This document shows, piece after piece, positions 54,781 through 62,786 of a stretch of 64,000 bases of DNA (within the stretch, counting starts at the first letter, position 1; each line of letters starts with the position of its first letter). The translations under genes were made by a program, and so were the position numbers. Under the pieces are notes generated by a model, which was given only the letters and a program-made list of their open reading frames with translations, was not told the origin of the DNA and searched no databases. The DNA comes from Bordetella parapertussis (GTDB lineage: Bacteria > Acidobacteriota > Terriglobia > Bryobacterales > Bryobacteraceae): NCBI GenBank assembly GCA_943328975.2, contig CALQCC020000007.1, positions 62,001 to 126,000 on the forward strand, written 5' to 3'.

Positions 54781-55036
54781 CGAAGGAAGGAGCGGTGTAA
54801 AAACTTGAAATCCCGACTCCCGCAAGCACGCTACTGAATAGCCGCCCGCTTCTTCCGCTCTTGCCCATTGCATACAGAGGGACAGGTTTAAAAGGTTACT
54901 TCATCAATTCGCATTACAGAATAGCACCTCGGGGGCCGTTGGGTGGGCCGTGCATTTTCAAGCAGATCCGCTCCCCCTTTACCCTATCTGTGCGGGGTAT
55001 TGCCCCGTGGGTGTGTCGGTGTGACACAATCAGGAC

Positions 55037-56338
55037 GTGCGCGGAGTCCTGCTCGGTTTCATCGCCGCTTTCAGCCTGTGGGCCCAGCCCTCCGCCGACG
55101 ATTTCCACGTCTACCGTGACCCACCCCGTCTCTTCCTAACGGCCCAACGTCAGCGCCTCCTGGAACGCGAGCGCGAACGGACCTCCCTCCGCTGGCAATA
55201 CTTTAATTCGGCGTCGGAGACCATAACTCCCCCGCCCGAACCCGGATTTGCCGGAGCTCTCTATTACCGGGTGACCCACCAGAATCCAGCCGGACGCAAG
55301 GCCATCGATTGGGCGATCTCCCCTGCCGCCCGCGACCTGCGACAGCTCGCCTTGGTCTTCGACTGGTGCGGGCCGCTGCTTACCTCAGCCGAGGCCGACC
55401 GGCTCGCCGCGAAAATCCAACAAGGGATCGCCCAGCCCGCGACCACCCTTGCGACCCAATCCGCCCGAGCCCTCGCCGCCATCGCCATCGCCGACCGCTT
55501 GCCCGATGCCGCCGACGGCATCCTCCGCGAGATCGTGACGTGGTGGCGCAAGCAGCCTCCCGCCAAACGCGACGAGCTTTACCCGCTATTCGAATTCCTC
55601 CACGCCATTCGCGACAACACCAAGGTCGAACTGCGCGAGTCCGCCTCGGCCTACTTCACGGCGCTGCCGCTCGACTACATCGCGGGTTTCTACCCCGCCG
55701 CCTTCCCCGGACCCGAGAACAATTTCCGCATCCCCGTCTTAACCGGTACAGGCGAGCCTGACGTAACCGCCGCCACCCGTGCCCGCGCCGCTGGACTCGC
55801 TATGGTGGCGCTCGACACCAACGCCGTCAACTACCAGTTCGCGCAAGGCATGCTGATGAATGACCAGTTCGTGATGCGCGACCCTCTCGGCGCTCCCTAC
55901 GAATTCCTGTGGGCGAATCCCTATCAGCCAGGGCTGGCCTACCAAACCCTGCCGCTGGTCTTCCACGATCCCACCACCGGCCACGTCTTCGCCCGCACCA
56001 GTTGGGAAGAGGACGCCACCTGGATCGGCTACTTCGACGGTACGCTGCAACTGTTCCGCAATGGAGGCGTGCAGACAGTTCGTCCAGGGACTCCCATCGC
56101 GCCCGTGCGCGTTGGCGATGCGATCGTGACCGTTCCCGCGGACCCCAAGTCGATCCAGGTCCGCCTCGAAGGCCAGCACCTATTTGTCATCGGCCTCGCC
56201 CCGCGGTCGACCTTCGCCGTCGAGATCGATGATCAGGAACTGGACTTCCTCGATTCCGACATCGGCGGCACGCTCGTCGTCTCCGCGTCGCCCGATACCG
56301 ACGCTGGCGTGCGTATCCACCCCCATGCGGTAAACTAG
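55037..56338 (+). CDS. Secreted heparinase II/III-like protein
   Basis: A 433-residue exported protein. Short signal (MRGVLLGFIAAFSLWA), then DPPRLFLTAQRQRLLERERERT and an alpha/alpha-toroid-like helical part (to about 280), then a beta-rich part with HVFARTSWEEDATWIGYFDG, which resembles the start of the heparinase II/III beta domain. The usual catalytic Tyr/His are not certain, and it is shorter than typical polysaccharide lyases, so activity is unproven. GTG start. The first gene after the gene-poor stretch. Confidence 0.6.
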   Translation: MRGVLLGFIAAFSLWAQPSADDFHVYRDPPRLFLTAQRQRLLERERERTSLRWQYFNSASETITPPPEPGFAGALYYRVTHQNPAGRKAIDWAISPAARDLRQLALVFDWCGPLLTSAEADRLAAKIQQGIAQPATTLATQSARALAAIAIADRLPDAADGILREIVTWWRKQPPAKRDELYPLFEFLHAIRDNTKVELRESASAYFTALPLDYIAGFYPAAFPGPENNFRIPVLTGTGEPDVTAATRARAAGLAMVALDTNAVNYQFAQGMLMNDQFVMRDPLGAPYEFLWANPYQPGLAYQTLPLVFHDPTTGHVFARTSWEEDATWIGYFDGTLQLFRNGGVQTVRPGTPIAPVRVGDAIVTVPADPKSIQVRLEGQHLFVIGLAPRSTFAVEIDDQELDFLDSDIGGTLVVSASPDTDAGVRIHPHAVN

Positions 56339-56343
56339 AGGAT

Positions 56344-56718
56344 ATGAGTTGGATCGCAGCAGTCGCGCTCGGCTGGATTGTTCCAGGCGGCGGCCACATG
56401 TTCCTCAAGCGCGGTGGACGCGGTCTGCTGATTTTCAGCTCCGTTTCGTTATTGTTCCTGCTAGGCTTGATGATGCGCGGAGCGTTGTTCTCCCCGCAAG
56501 GCGGCGACCTGCTCACCACCGTCATCTACTACGGCGGCTTCGTCGGCAACCTACTGGCCGGACTTCCCTATTTTTGCTCCGTGTGGCTCGGATACGCGCA
56601 GGCCGACATCGCCGGTCACGTTCACGATTACGGCACCAAGTTCCTGGTCGCCGCCGGATTGCTGAACTTGCTAGGCATCGTCGACGCCTTTGAAATCGCC
56701 ACCGGGAGGAAAGACTAA
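56344..56718 (+). CDS. Small multi-span membrane protein (possibly DUF6677)
   Basis: A 124-residue protein with three to four hydrophobic spans (ALGWIVPGGGHMFL, LLIFSSVSLLFLLGLMM, LLAGLPYFCSVWLGYA, FLVAAGLLNLLGIVDAF). The IVPGGGH start looks like the DUF6677 type (from memory). GAGG ribosome site. One base separates it from the next small membrane protein. Confidence 0.75.
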   Translation: MSWIAAVALGWIVPGGGHMFLKRGGRGLLIFSSVSLLFLLGLMMRGALFSPQGGDLLTTVIYYGGFVGNLLAGLPYFCSVWLGYAQADIAGHVHDYGTKFLVAAGLLNLLGIVDAFEIATGRKD

Positions 56719-56719
56719 C

Positions 56720-56908
56720 ATGCTCCCCAGCCTGGCCCTGTCTCACTTTGAGGCATCTGTTCTCTTCGCACTGTTCACCTCGGTGCTGCTCGGCATCATC
56801 ACCAAGAACACCGACCGCGAGCGTTTCCGTTACGCCGTCTACTGCTTCGTCTGCTTCATCGGCGCCCTTTTCGGCCTAAGCTGGCTGATGTACCTGGGCC
56901 ACGGCTAA
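56720..56908 (+). CDS. Small two-helix membrane protein
   Basis: A 62-residue protein: helix 1 about 10-27 (ASVLFALFTSVLLGIIT), a basic loop (KNTDRERFRY), helix 2 about 38-58 (FVCFIGALFGLSWLMYL). ATG at 56720 is preceded by GGGAGGAAAG inside the end of the upstream gene. Probably works with the upstream membrane protein. Family not recognised. Confidence 0.8.
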   Translation: MLPSLALSHFEASVLFALFTSVLLGIITKNTDRERFRYAVYCFVCFIGALFGLSWLMYLGHG

Positions 56909-56992
56909 GCCCCAGCTAACTTTTTTGTACCCCAGCCCCTCCGCCATGCGTCTTAAACAGCGGGAGTATACTGTTAGGTGAAGGAGTCCCTC

Positions 56993-58093
56993 ATGCGCCG
57001 CTTGCTTGGATTGCCCGTTCTGGCGTTGTTTGCTGTCGCCACGTTTTCCTCCGCTGGCTTTGCCGCGGACACAAAAGGAGACAAGGCCGCCCAGGAGCTA
57101 GCCAAGAAGGAAGAAAAGGCCAAGAAGGACGCCGAGAAGAAGGCCGCCGAACAAGCTAAAAAGGACGGCAAGAAAGTTGTCGCCAAAAAGAACGACCCCA
57201 ACGAAATCGGCAATCGCGAAGTCGGCAAGGGCGTCAACTTCTACTCCATCGAAAAAGAAATCGCCATGGGCAAGTCCCTGGCCCAGGAAGTGGAACGTCA
57301 GGCCAAGATCGTCGACGACCCCATCATCGCCGAATACGTCAATCGCGTGGGCCAGAACATCGTGCGCAACTCCGACGCGCAGGTGCCCTTCGTCATTAAA
57401 GTGGTCGAAGACGAGTCGGTGAACGCGTTCGCGCTTCCCGGTGGATTCTTTTTCGTCAACTCCGGCCTCATCCTGAAAGCCCAGACTGAAGCCGAGCTAG
57501 CTGGCGTGATGGCGCACGAAATCGCGCACGTCGCTGCCCGCCACGGCACACGGCAGGACACCAAGGGCCAGATCGCCAGCTACGCCACGCTCCCGATGAT
57601 CTTCATGGGCGGCGGTTGGGGTGCCTACGCGATGCGCCAGGCCGCACAGGTTCTGATCCCGCTGGGATTCCTCAAGTTCTCTCGCGCTTACGAAGCGGAA
57701 GCCGACAACCTCGGCTTGCAGTATATGTACAAGACCGGCTACGATCCGGTGGCATTCGTCGATTTCTTTGAAAAGATCCAGGCGATGGAGAAGACCAAGA
57801 AGGGCACCATCAGCCAGTATTTTTCCAGCCACCCGCCCACAGATAGCCGCATCAGTGATGCGCAGAAGAACATCCAGCTGAACCTGGAAGCTCGCCCGGA
57901 ATACATGGTGACCACTTCCGAGTTCAACAAGGTGAAGGCTCGCTTGGCGATGCTGGAAAACCGCCGCAAGGTGGACGACAAGAGCAAGGACGGCGATCGC
58001 CCGACGCTGAAACAGAAGCCCGGCTCCACCAAGGACGACACCGGCGCGGACGACAAGGACGAGCGTCCCAAGCTGGAACGCCGCCAGCCTTAA
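56993..58093 (+). CDS. Secreted M48-family metalloprotease (BepA/LoiP-like)
   Basis: A 366-residue exported zinc protease. Signal 1-24 (cleaved after GFA), a long Lys/Ala/Glu-rich linker (about 28-68) predicted to be helical, then the M48 domain with HEIAHVAARHG (H175, E176, H179) and the third ligand in AYEAEADNLG. ISQYFSSHPPTDSRI is a family motif; the tail is charged. Likely a periplasmic quality-control protease like BepA but without its TPR domain. ATG at 56993 is set by AAGGAG 6 bases upstream. Ends at a strong terminator. Confidence 0.92.
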   Translation: MRRLLGLPVLALFAVATFSSAGFAADTKGDKAAQELAKKEEKAKKDAEKKAAEQAKKDGKKVVAKKNDPNEIGNREVGKGVNFYSIEKEIAMGKSLAQEVERQAKIVDDPIIAEYVNRVGQNIVRNSDAQVPFVIKVVEDESVNAFALPGGFFFVNSGLILKAQTEAELAGVMAHEIAHVAARHGTRQDTKGQIASYATLPMIFMGGGWGAYAMRQAAQVLIPLGFLKFSRAYEAEADNLGLQYMYKTGYDPVAFVDFFEKIQAMEKTKKGTISQYFSSHPPTDSRISDAQKNIQLNLEARPEYMVTTSEFNKVKARLAMLENRRKVDDKSKDGDRPTLKQKPGSTKDDTGADDKDERPKLERRQP

Positions 58094-58119
58094 GGCAATC
58101 GCCTACCGCTAGAAACAGT

Positions 58120-58156
58120 AAAGGCCTCCGGAGCGATCCGGAGGCCTTCTTCTTTT
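58120..58156. terminator. Intrinsic terminator between M48 gene and mscL
   Basis: 12-bp stem AAGGCCTCCGGA / TCCGGAGGCCTT around GCGA, then TTCTTCTTTT. Lies between convergent genes and can act on both. Confidence 0.92.
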
Positions 58157-58162
58157 ATTGGG

Positions 58163-58540
58163 CTACTTAGCCGCGTTCTTCTTCAGTTGGTCCCGAATCT
58201 CAGTGAGCAACTGAATGTCCGGCGGAGGCGGAGGAGGATCGCCCGGCTTTGCCGGCGGATAGAACTTCGCCATCATCGCCTGGAACGGCAGGACAATCAC
58301 GAAGTACACCACGCCCGCCTTGATCAAGAATGCGATCACCGCGTTCAGGAATGAACCAAGCCCGATCTCGCCCACTTTCCACGCCGAAAAATCAGGTTGC
58401 CCACCGATCGACCCAATAATCGGCGTGATGACGTCCTTGGTCATGGAATCCACGATGCCGCCAAACGCTGCGCCAATGATGACGCCGACCGCCAAGTCGA
58501 CGACATTCCCGCGCATTATGAAATCTTTGAATCCAGCCAT
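58163..58540 (-). CDS. mscL: Large-conductance mechanosensitive channel
   Basis: A 125-residue MscL. FKDFIMRGNVVDLAVGVIIGAAFG gives the N-terminal helix and TM1, IGLGSFLNAVIAFLIKAGVVYFVIV TM2, then a PPPPPP linker and the C-terminal bundle (LLTEIRDQL). It opens under high membrane tension on osmotic down-shock. Ribosome site AAGGGGAG. Confidence 0.97.
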   Translation of the reverse strand: MAGFKDFIMRGNVVDLAVGVIIGAAFGGIVDSMTKDVITPIIGSIGGQPDFSAWKVGEIGLGSFLNAVIAFLIKAGVVYFVIVLPFQAMMAKFYPPAKPGDPPPPPPDIQLLTEIRDQLKKNAAK

Positions 58541-58607
58541 CTTTACTCCCCTTTTTCTCTAGCGTCCCCGAACGCCAGGATGCTAGTGTACTACACTAAA
58601 CATTGCT

Positions 58608-58904
58608 ATGGCGTTAATCACTGTGACTTGTCCGTGCTGTCAAGCGGAACTCCATATCGACCCCGAAACCTCGGCCGTCATCCGCCACAAGGAGCACGTC
58701 AAGCCCCCCACCATGGCGGACATGGAAGCAGCCGTCTCGCGCTTCAAAGGCGAAGCCAGCCGCCGCGAAGATGCCTTCAACAAGTCGGTCAACGAACACA
58801 AGAACCGAGCCGACATCCTCAACAAGAAGTTCGACGAGATGCTGAAACTGGCCAAAGAAAATCCAAACGAGCCGCCTCCCAAGCGGGACATCGATTTTGA
58901 CTAA
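58608..58904 (+). CDS. Small protein with N-terminal Cys cluster
   Basis: A 98-residue hydrophilic protein. C8-P-C10-C11 near the start may be part of a zinc-ribbon-like knot, followed by HIDPETSAVIRHKEHVKPP and a long charged helical region. No ribosome site before the ATG. It overlaps nth by 8 bases, so the two are coupled. Family not recognised. Confidence 0.75.
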   Translation: MALITVTCPCCQAELHIDPETSAVIRHKEHVKPPTMADMEAAVSRFKGEASRREDAFNKSVNEHKNRADILNKKFDEMLKLAKENPNEPPPKRDIDFD

Positions 58905-59568
58905 GTCCCCCGTTAAACCCAAGACCGCGGCGGAGCGCCAGGCGCGCCTCCAGAAGATTCTCGACGGCCTCGACAAGCTCTACCCCAACGTGACCTGCGC
59001 GCTGGACCACTCCAACGCCTGGGAACTGCTGGCCGCCACCATCCTCTCCGCCCAGTGCACCGACAAACGCGTCAACATGGTCACGCCCGGTCTCTTCCGC
59101 AAATATCCCACCATCCAGGATTTCGCCTCCGCCTCGCAGGAGGAGATGGCGGAAGCCGTCCGCTCCACCGGCTTCTACAACAACAAAGCCAAGAGTCTGA
59201 TTGGAGCCGCGCGCAAAATCCTCTCCGACTTCGGCGGCCAAGTCCCCAATGAAATCGAGAAGCTACTTACCGTTCCTGGAGCCGCGCGCAAGACCGCCAA
59301 CGTCGTCCTGGGCACCGTCTACGGCATCGCCAGCGGAGTCGTAGTCGACACGCACGTGCAGCGCATCAGCCGCCGCCTCGACCTTACCAAAGAAACAGAC
59401 CCGGTCAAGATCGAGCGCGACCTCATGAAGATCCTGCCCAAGGAAAAGTGGATTCTCTTCAGCCACCAAATCATCCACCACGGTCGCGGCCCCTGCGTCG
59501 CCCGTAATCCCAAGTGCAGCGAATGCGGCATCGCCGACCTCTGCTACGCCCCGGATAAGACCGCCTAA
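58897..59568 (+). CDS. nth: Endonuclease III
   Basis: A 223-residue HhH-GPD glycosylase/AP lyase for oxidised pyrimidines. Catalytic Lys in the hairpin VPGAARKTANVVLG (the usual Gly-Val-Gly is Gly-Ala-Ala), catalytic Asp in VVDTHVQR, and a 4Fe-4S loop C-x6-C-x2-C-x5-C near the C terminus (first Cys in GPCVARNP). TTG start inside the upstream gene's last codons. Confidence 0.96.
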   Translation: MTKSPVKPKTAAERQARLQKILDGLDKLYPNVTCALDHSNAWELLAATILSAQCTDKRVNMVTPGLFRKYPTIQDFASASQEEMAEAVRSTGFYNNKAKSLIGAARKILSDFGGQVPNEIEKLLTVPGAARKTANVVLGTVYGIASGVVVDTHVQRISRRLDLTKETDPVKIERDLMKILPKEKWILFSHQIIHHGRGPCVARNPKCSECGIADLCYAPDKTA

Positions 59569-59871
59569 GCAAGTAACGCAGACCGCAGCCTCGCGAACTC
59601 CCGCTGGCGCAACCACTTCCCTAATACACAAACCTTCTAGTCTCACGGAAGGCGCCACCCTCTATCGAATGCGCGTCGCAAAAACGCGAACGAACGGAGA
59701 GGCAACACCTGCTTATCGCAATTTTGTAGAACGAACCCAAAAGTTATTGAAAGCAAAGGAACTGGCAAGGAAAACGAACCCAAACGAAGCCAAAACGAAC
59801 CCAATTTTGACTGCTTGGCGTCTTGGCGTGAAATTCTTGATAGAATCCAACCTGAACCGATAGGAGAAACC
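59569..59871 (+). promoter_or_regulatory. Leader region of the downstream four-gene operon
   Basis: 303 bases without a gene. The right third holds the decamer repeats at 59731-59804 and a TTGGCGTCTTGGCG tandem (59815-59828), ending in AGGAGAAACC before the next ATG. No riboswitch or tRNA fold recognised. Confidence 0.4.
59731..59804 (+). repeat. Four ACGAACCCAA-type decamers, three helically phased
   Basis: ACGAACCCAA at 59731, 59774 and 59795, and ACGAAGCCAA at 59784. The last three start 10 and 11 bases apart, one helical turn each, on the same strand. They sit 70-140 bases before the operon's first ATG, as expected for an operator, but could also be a dispersed intergenic repeat. Confidence 0.7.
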
Positions 59872-60882
59872 ATGCGGACTCTCATCCTCATCCTGCTCGC
59901 GGCCTCGACCCTCTTCGCCCAAGGCAAAGCCAAAGGCCCCGTGAAGGGCACTCCTGTCATCTGCGACCGCGCGTGCCTCGAAGGCTACATCGACCGCTAT
60001 CTCGACGCCCTGGTTGCACACGACGCTTCGAAGATCCCCTTCGCGAAAGACGTCAAGTTCACTGAAAACGGTCAGCGCCTGATCCCCGGCGACGGCTTGT
60101 GGAACACCATGACGGCCAAGGGCACTTACCGCGTCTTTGTCACCGACGTGGCCGAGCAATCGGTCGCCTTCATGGGCAGCATCACCGAGATGAACGCCGG
60201 AGCGATGCTTGGGCTGCGACTCAAGATTCGCAACAACCAGATCACGGAAGCCGAGCAATTTATCCAGCGCAGCGCTAGCTCCGCCGCTGGCTTCGAACGG
60301 ATTGGCTACAAATGGACCGACCCGCTCCCCGAAGCCGAGCGCATGACGCGCGAGCAACTGATCGAGCTCGCGAACAAATATTTCACCGGCATGGCCTCGA
60401 ACGACGGCAAGGGCGACTATCCGTTCGCCGACGACTGCAATCGCATTGAGAACGGTGGCTTCACCACCAACACACCGACGCCGGCGGGCCAGCAGCGCCC
60501 TGATCCGAAGACCTCCACCGGCTACTCCTCACAATGGAGCTGCCTGGAACAATTCAAGAGCGGCCTGCTGCACTTCGTCACCCGCATTCGCGACCGCCGC
60601 TACGTTGCAGTCGATCCCGAGCGTGGCCTCGTCTACGCCTTCGGCTTCTTCGACCATTCCGCCGGCGATACGCGCGACTTCGCGGTGCCCGACGGCCGCA
60701 AGGTTAGCGCTGGTCCCCAGCAACCCTGGACCTGGCAGATCGTCGAGTTATTTCGCTTGGAGAAGGGCAAGATCCGCCAAATTGAGGCCATCATGGAGCG
60801 TTCGCCGTACGGCATGAACTCCGGTTGGTCGGCATGGGAAGACGGCATGAGCCAACGCGCCAGGGACGCAGCAAAACAATGA
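59872..60882 (+). CDS. Secreted protein of unknown function (DUF8021-like)
   Basis: A 336-residue exported protein (signal cleaved after LFA) beginning CDRACLEGYIDRYLDALVAHDAS, followed by two related alpha+beta halves (GTYRVFVTDVAEQSVAFMG and YVAVDPERGLVYAFGFFDHS) that look like NTF2-type folds. Resembles DUF8021; paralogous to the gene at 61434. ATG at 59872 is set by AGGAG. Shares ATGATG-type overlap with the cupin gene. Confidence 0.75.
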   Translation: MRTLILILLAASTLFAQGKAKGPVKGTPVICDRACLEGYIDRYLDALVAHDASKIPFAKDVKFTENGQRLIPGDGLWNTMTAKGTYRVFVTDVAEQSVAFMGSITEMNAGAMLGLRLKIRNNQITEAEQFIQRSASSAAGFERIGYKWTDPLPEAERMTREQLIELANKYFTGMASNDGKGDYPFADDCNRIENGGFTTNTPTPAGQQRPDPKTSTGYSSQWSCLEQFKSGLLHFVTRIRDRRYVAVDPERGLVYAFGFFDHSAGDTRDFAVPDGRKVSAGPQQPWTWQIVELFRLEKGKIRQIEAIMERSPYGMNSGWSAWEDGMSQRARDAAKQ

Positions 60883-61421
60883 TGAACACCGCACTCTTAC
60901 TCACCGCCGCTCTGATGTTTCAAGGCGCCGAACCGAAACCGATCATCGACAACGCCCGCGTTCGCGTGTGGGAAAAGCGTCCTCCCGCAGGCTCGTTTGA
61001 GTTCGACACGCTGACCGTGACCGCCGATGGCAAGATCCAATACTACAAGGCGGGCGCGTTGGCCGTGGCCGCGAAGGAGATCATCGGCTTCAAGCCGGGC
61101 ACGGTGAAACCGCTACCTAACACCTCAGGCTTCCCGCTCGCCATGCCGCGCCCCGGCGCGAAGAAGATCCTCGACAACGCGCACTTTACCGCGTGGGATT
61201 ACACGTGGACGCCCAACCATCCTACGCCGATGCACTTTCACGACAAAGACGTCGTCGTGATGTTCCTCGAAGAAGGGGATTTGAAGTCGACCCCCGCCAA
61301 GGGCGAGCCTACGTTGAACCAATACAAGCCCGGCACCATCCGCTTCAACTTGCGCGACCGTGTGCATACCGAAGAGCTTGTGCGCGGCAAACAGCGCGCC
61401 ATCATCGTCGAACTTAAGTAA
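60879..61421 (+). CDS. Secreted cupin-like protein
   Basis: A 180-residue protein with a signal peptide and a cupin core. The metal motif appears as HPTPMHFHDKDVVVMFLEEG, then a second motif with VHTEELVRGKQR. Start ATG 60879 overlaps the upstream TGA. It sits between the two DUF8021-like paralogues and may act with them. Confidence 0.8.
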   Translation: MMNTALLLTAALMFQGAEPKPIIDNARVRVWEKRPPAGSFEFDTLTVTADGKIQYYKAGALAVAAKEIIGFKPGTVKPLPNTSGFPLAMPRPGAKKILDNAHFTAWDYTWTPNHPTPMHFHDKDVVVMFLEEGDLKSTPAKGEPTLNQYKPGTIRFNLRDRVHTEELVRGKQRAIIVELK

Positions 61422-61433
61422 GGAAGCGCTCAA

Positions 61434-62438
61434 ATGAAGACCCTGATTCTCGCCTTCGTCACCGCCGCCATCGCGTCTGCGCAAACTTGCGACCGCGCGT
61501 GCCTGGAGAACTTCGTCGACCTCTACATGGAGGCCCTCATCGCGCACAAGCCCGCGCAGGCCCCACTGGCTCCGCGCGCGAAGAATACCGAAGACGGCGT
61601 GCGCCTGGAACCCGGCGATGGCTTCTGGCGAACCGCGATGGGCAAGGGCAGCTATCGCCTGTTCAACACCGATACCGAAACCGGACAGGTGATCTTCATG
61701 GGCACGATGCGCGAGGTCCCGAACCTCCCCGTCATCGTCATGATCCGCCTCAAGGTCGCCAACCGCCAGATTACGGAGGTCGAGAACTTCGTAGTGCGCG
61801 ACGCAGTGGCCGCGAAGGCGTTCGAAGACCGAGGCCGCCCTGCGGAGATGTTCATTACCGCTGTTCCCGCCGCGCAGCGAGCCACCCGAGCCGCGCTGAT
61901 CCAGACCGCCAACAGCTACTACACCGGCCTGCAACGCAACGATGGCAAGGGCCCCTATAACTTCACCGCCGATTGCGACCGCTTCCAGAACGGCACGCAG
62001 ACCACGAATCGCACCAGCCCGCCCCCCGCGCCCGTTCCGGCAGGACGTGGCGCCGTCGCCCCCACGCCCGACCCAGTGCTCGATCGCGTGCTGCGCATGA
62101 GCTGCACGGATCAATTCAAGTCTGGTTACTTCAACTTCGTCACCCGAGCCCGCGACCGCCGCTTCGTGGCCGTCGACCGTGAGCGCGGCTTAGTCGCAGT
62201 GATCTTCGCCCTCGATCAAGCCTCCGGCAAATACCGCACCTTCAAGATGTCCGATGGACGCGAGGTCACCGCCGGTCCCGCGAAACCCGAAACTCTCGCG
62301 GCAGCCGAGATCTTCAAGATCGAAGGCGGCAAGATCCGCCGCCTCGAAGCCGTACAAATCAACGTCCCCTACGGCATGGTCACCGGCTGGTCCACATGGG
62401 AAGACGGAATGTCCGAGAAGGCTCAGGATATCCGGTAA
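61434..62438 (+). CDS. Secreted protein of unknown function (DUF8021-like, paralogue)
   Basis: A 334-residue paralogue of the 59872 product: signal peptide, CDRACLENFVDLYMEALIAHKP, YRLFNTDTETGQVIFMGTM, a Pro-rich linker (PPPAPVPAGRG) and FVAVDRERGLVAVIFALD. The linker is longer than in its sister. GGAAGCGCTCAA before the ATG. Ends TAATG, sharing one base with the next start. Confidence 0.75.
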   Translation: MKTLILAFVTAAIASAQTCDRACLENFVDLYMEALIAHKPAQAPLAPRAKNTEDGVRLEPGDGFWRTAMGKGSYRLFNTDTETGQVIFMGTMREVPNLPVIVMIRLKVANRQITEVENFVVRDAVAAKAFEDRGRPAEMFITAVPAAQRATRAALIQTANSYYTGLQRNDGKGPYNFTADCDRFQNGTQTTNRTSPPPAPVPAGRGAVAPTPDPVLDRVLRMSCTDQFKSGYFNFVTRARDRRFVAVDRERGLVAVIFALDQASGKYRTFKMSDGREVTAGPAKPETLAAAEIFKIEGGKIRRLEAVQINVPYGMVTGWSTWEDGMSEKAQDIR

Positions 62439-62773
62439 TGCCCGTGCCTCTGTCCGATTTGGCCAGGAGGACACTCGAAAACCTACGGGGAACCTGTTTT
62501 GAGTTTTCGGAATGGCAAGGCACAGAGGATTGGACGCACGATCATTGCCAGGTTTGCAGCGCCCAGATTCGGACGCATCCACTCGAAGGAGATTTCGCTG
62601 AGGGCTTCGTTACCTACGCGGCCATCAGGGCTGCAGCCGTGCCGCAGGTTGCTCCAGGGTACAGGATCGTTCCACAACCTGTGGACGAGAGAAGGGCAGC
62701 GACGTGGATTTGTCCACAGTGCTTCGAACAACACAAGAAGGAATTTGCGTGGACTCGGAACGGTCAGAGATGA
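62438..62773 (+). CDS. Small protein with two CxxC pairs
   Basis: A 111-residue cytoplasmic protein with HDHCQVCSAQI (about 40-50) and WICPQCFEQHK (about 90-100), which could form one zinc site. No signal peptide, unlike its operon mates. ATG overlaps the upstream TAA (TAATG). Family not recognised. Confidence 0.75.
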   Translation: MPVPLSDLARRTLENLRGTCFEFSEWQGTEDWTHDHCQVCSAQIRTHPLEGDFAEGFVTYAAIRAAAVPQVAPGYRIVPQPVDERRAATWICPQCFEQHKKEFAWTRNGQR

Positions 62774-62786
62774 ACGGGCGAGCGCG

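Larger units (their letters stand above)
54342..55036. other. Gene-poor, AT-richer stretch with inverted repeats and an IS-like end
   Basis: No convincing gene. It holds a hairpin near 54344-54361, two imperfect repeats AAAATTGGACC (54458) and AAAAAGTGGAG (54481) 23 bases apart that resemble IS21-family terminal repeats, the inverted repeat at 54512-54566, and terminator-like hairpins at 54742-54780. A minus-strand frame at 54659-54868 begins like a signal peptide but runs through these hairpins. Probably remnants of a mobile element or lost gene. Confidence 0.4.

Noticed and set aside
54659-54868. Minus-strand frame starting like a signal peptide
   Set aside because: Runs through the hairpin and poly-A tract at 54742-54780 and has no mature domain.
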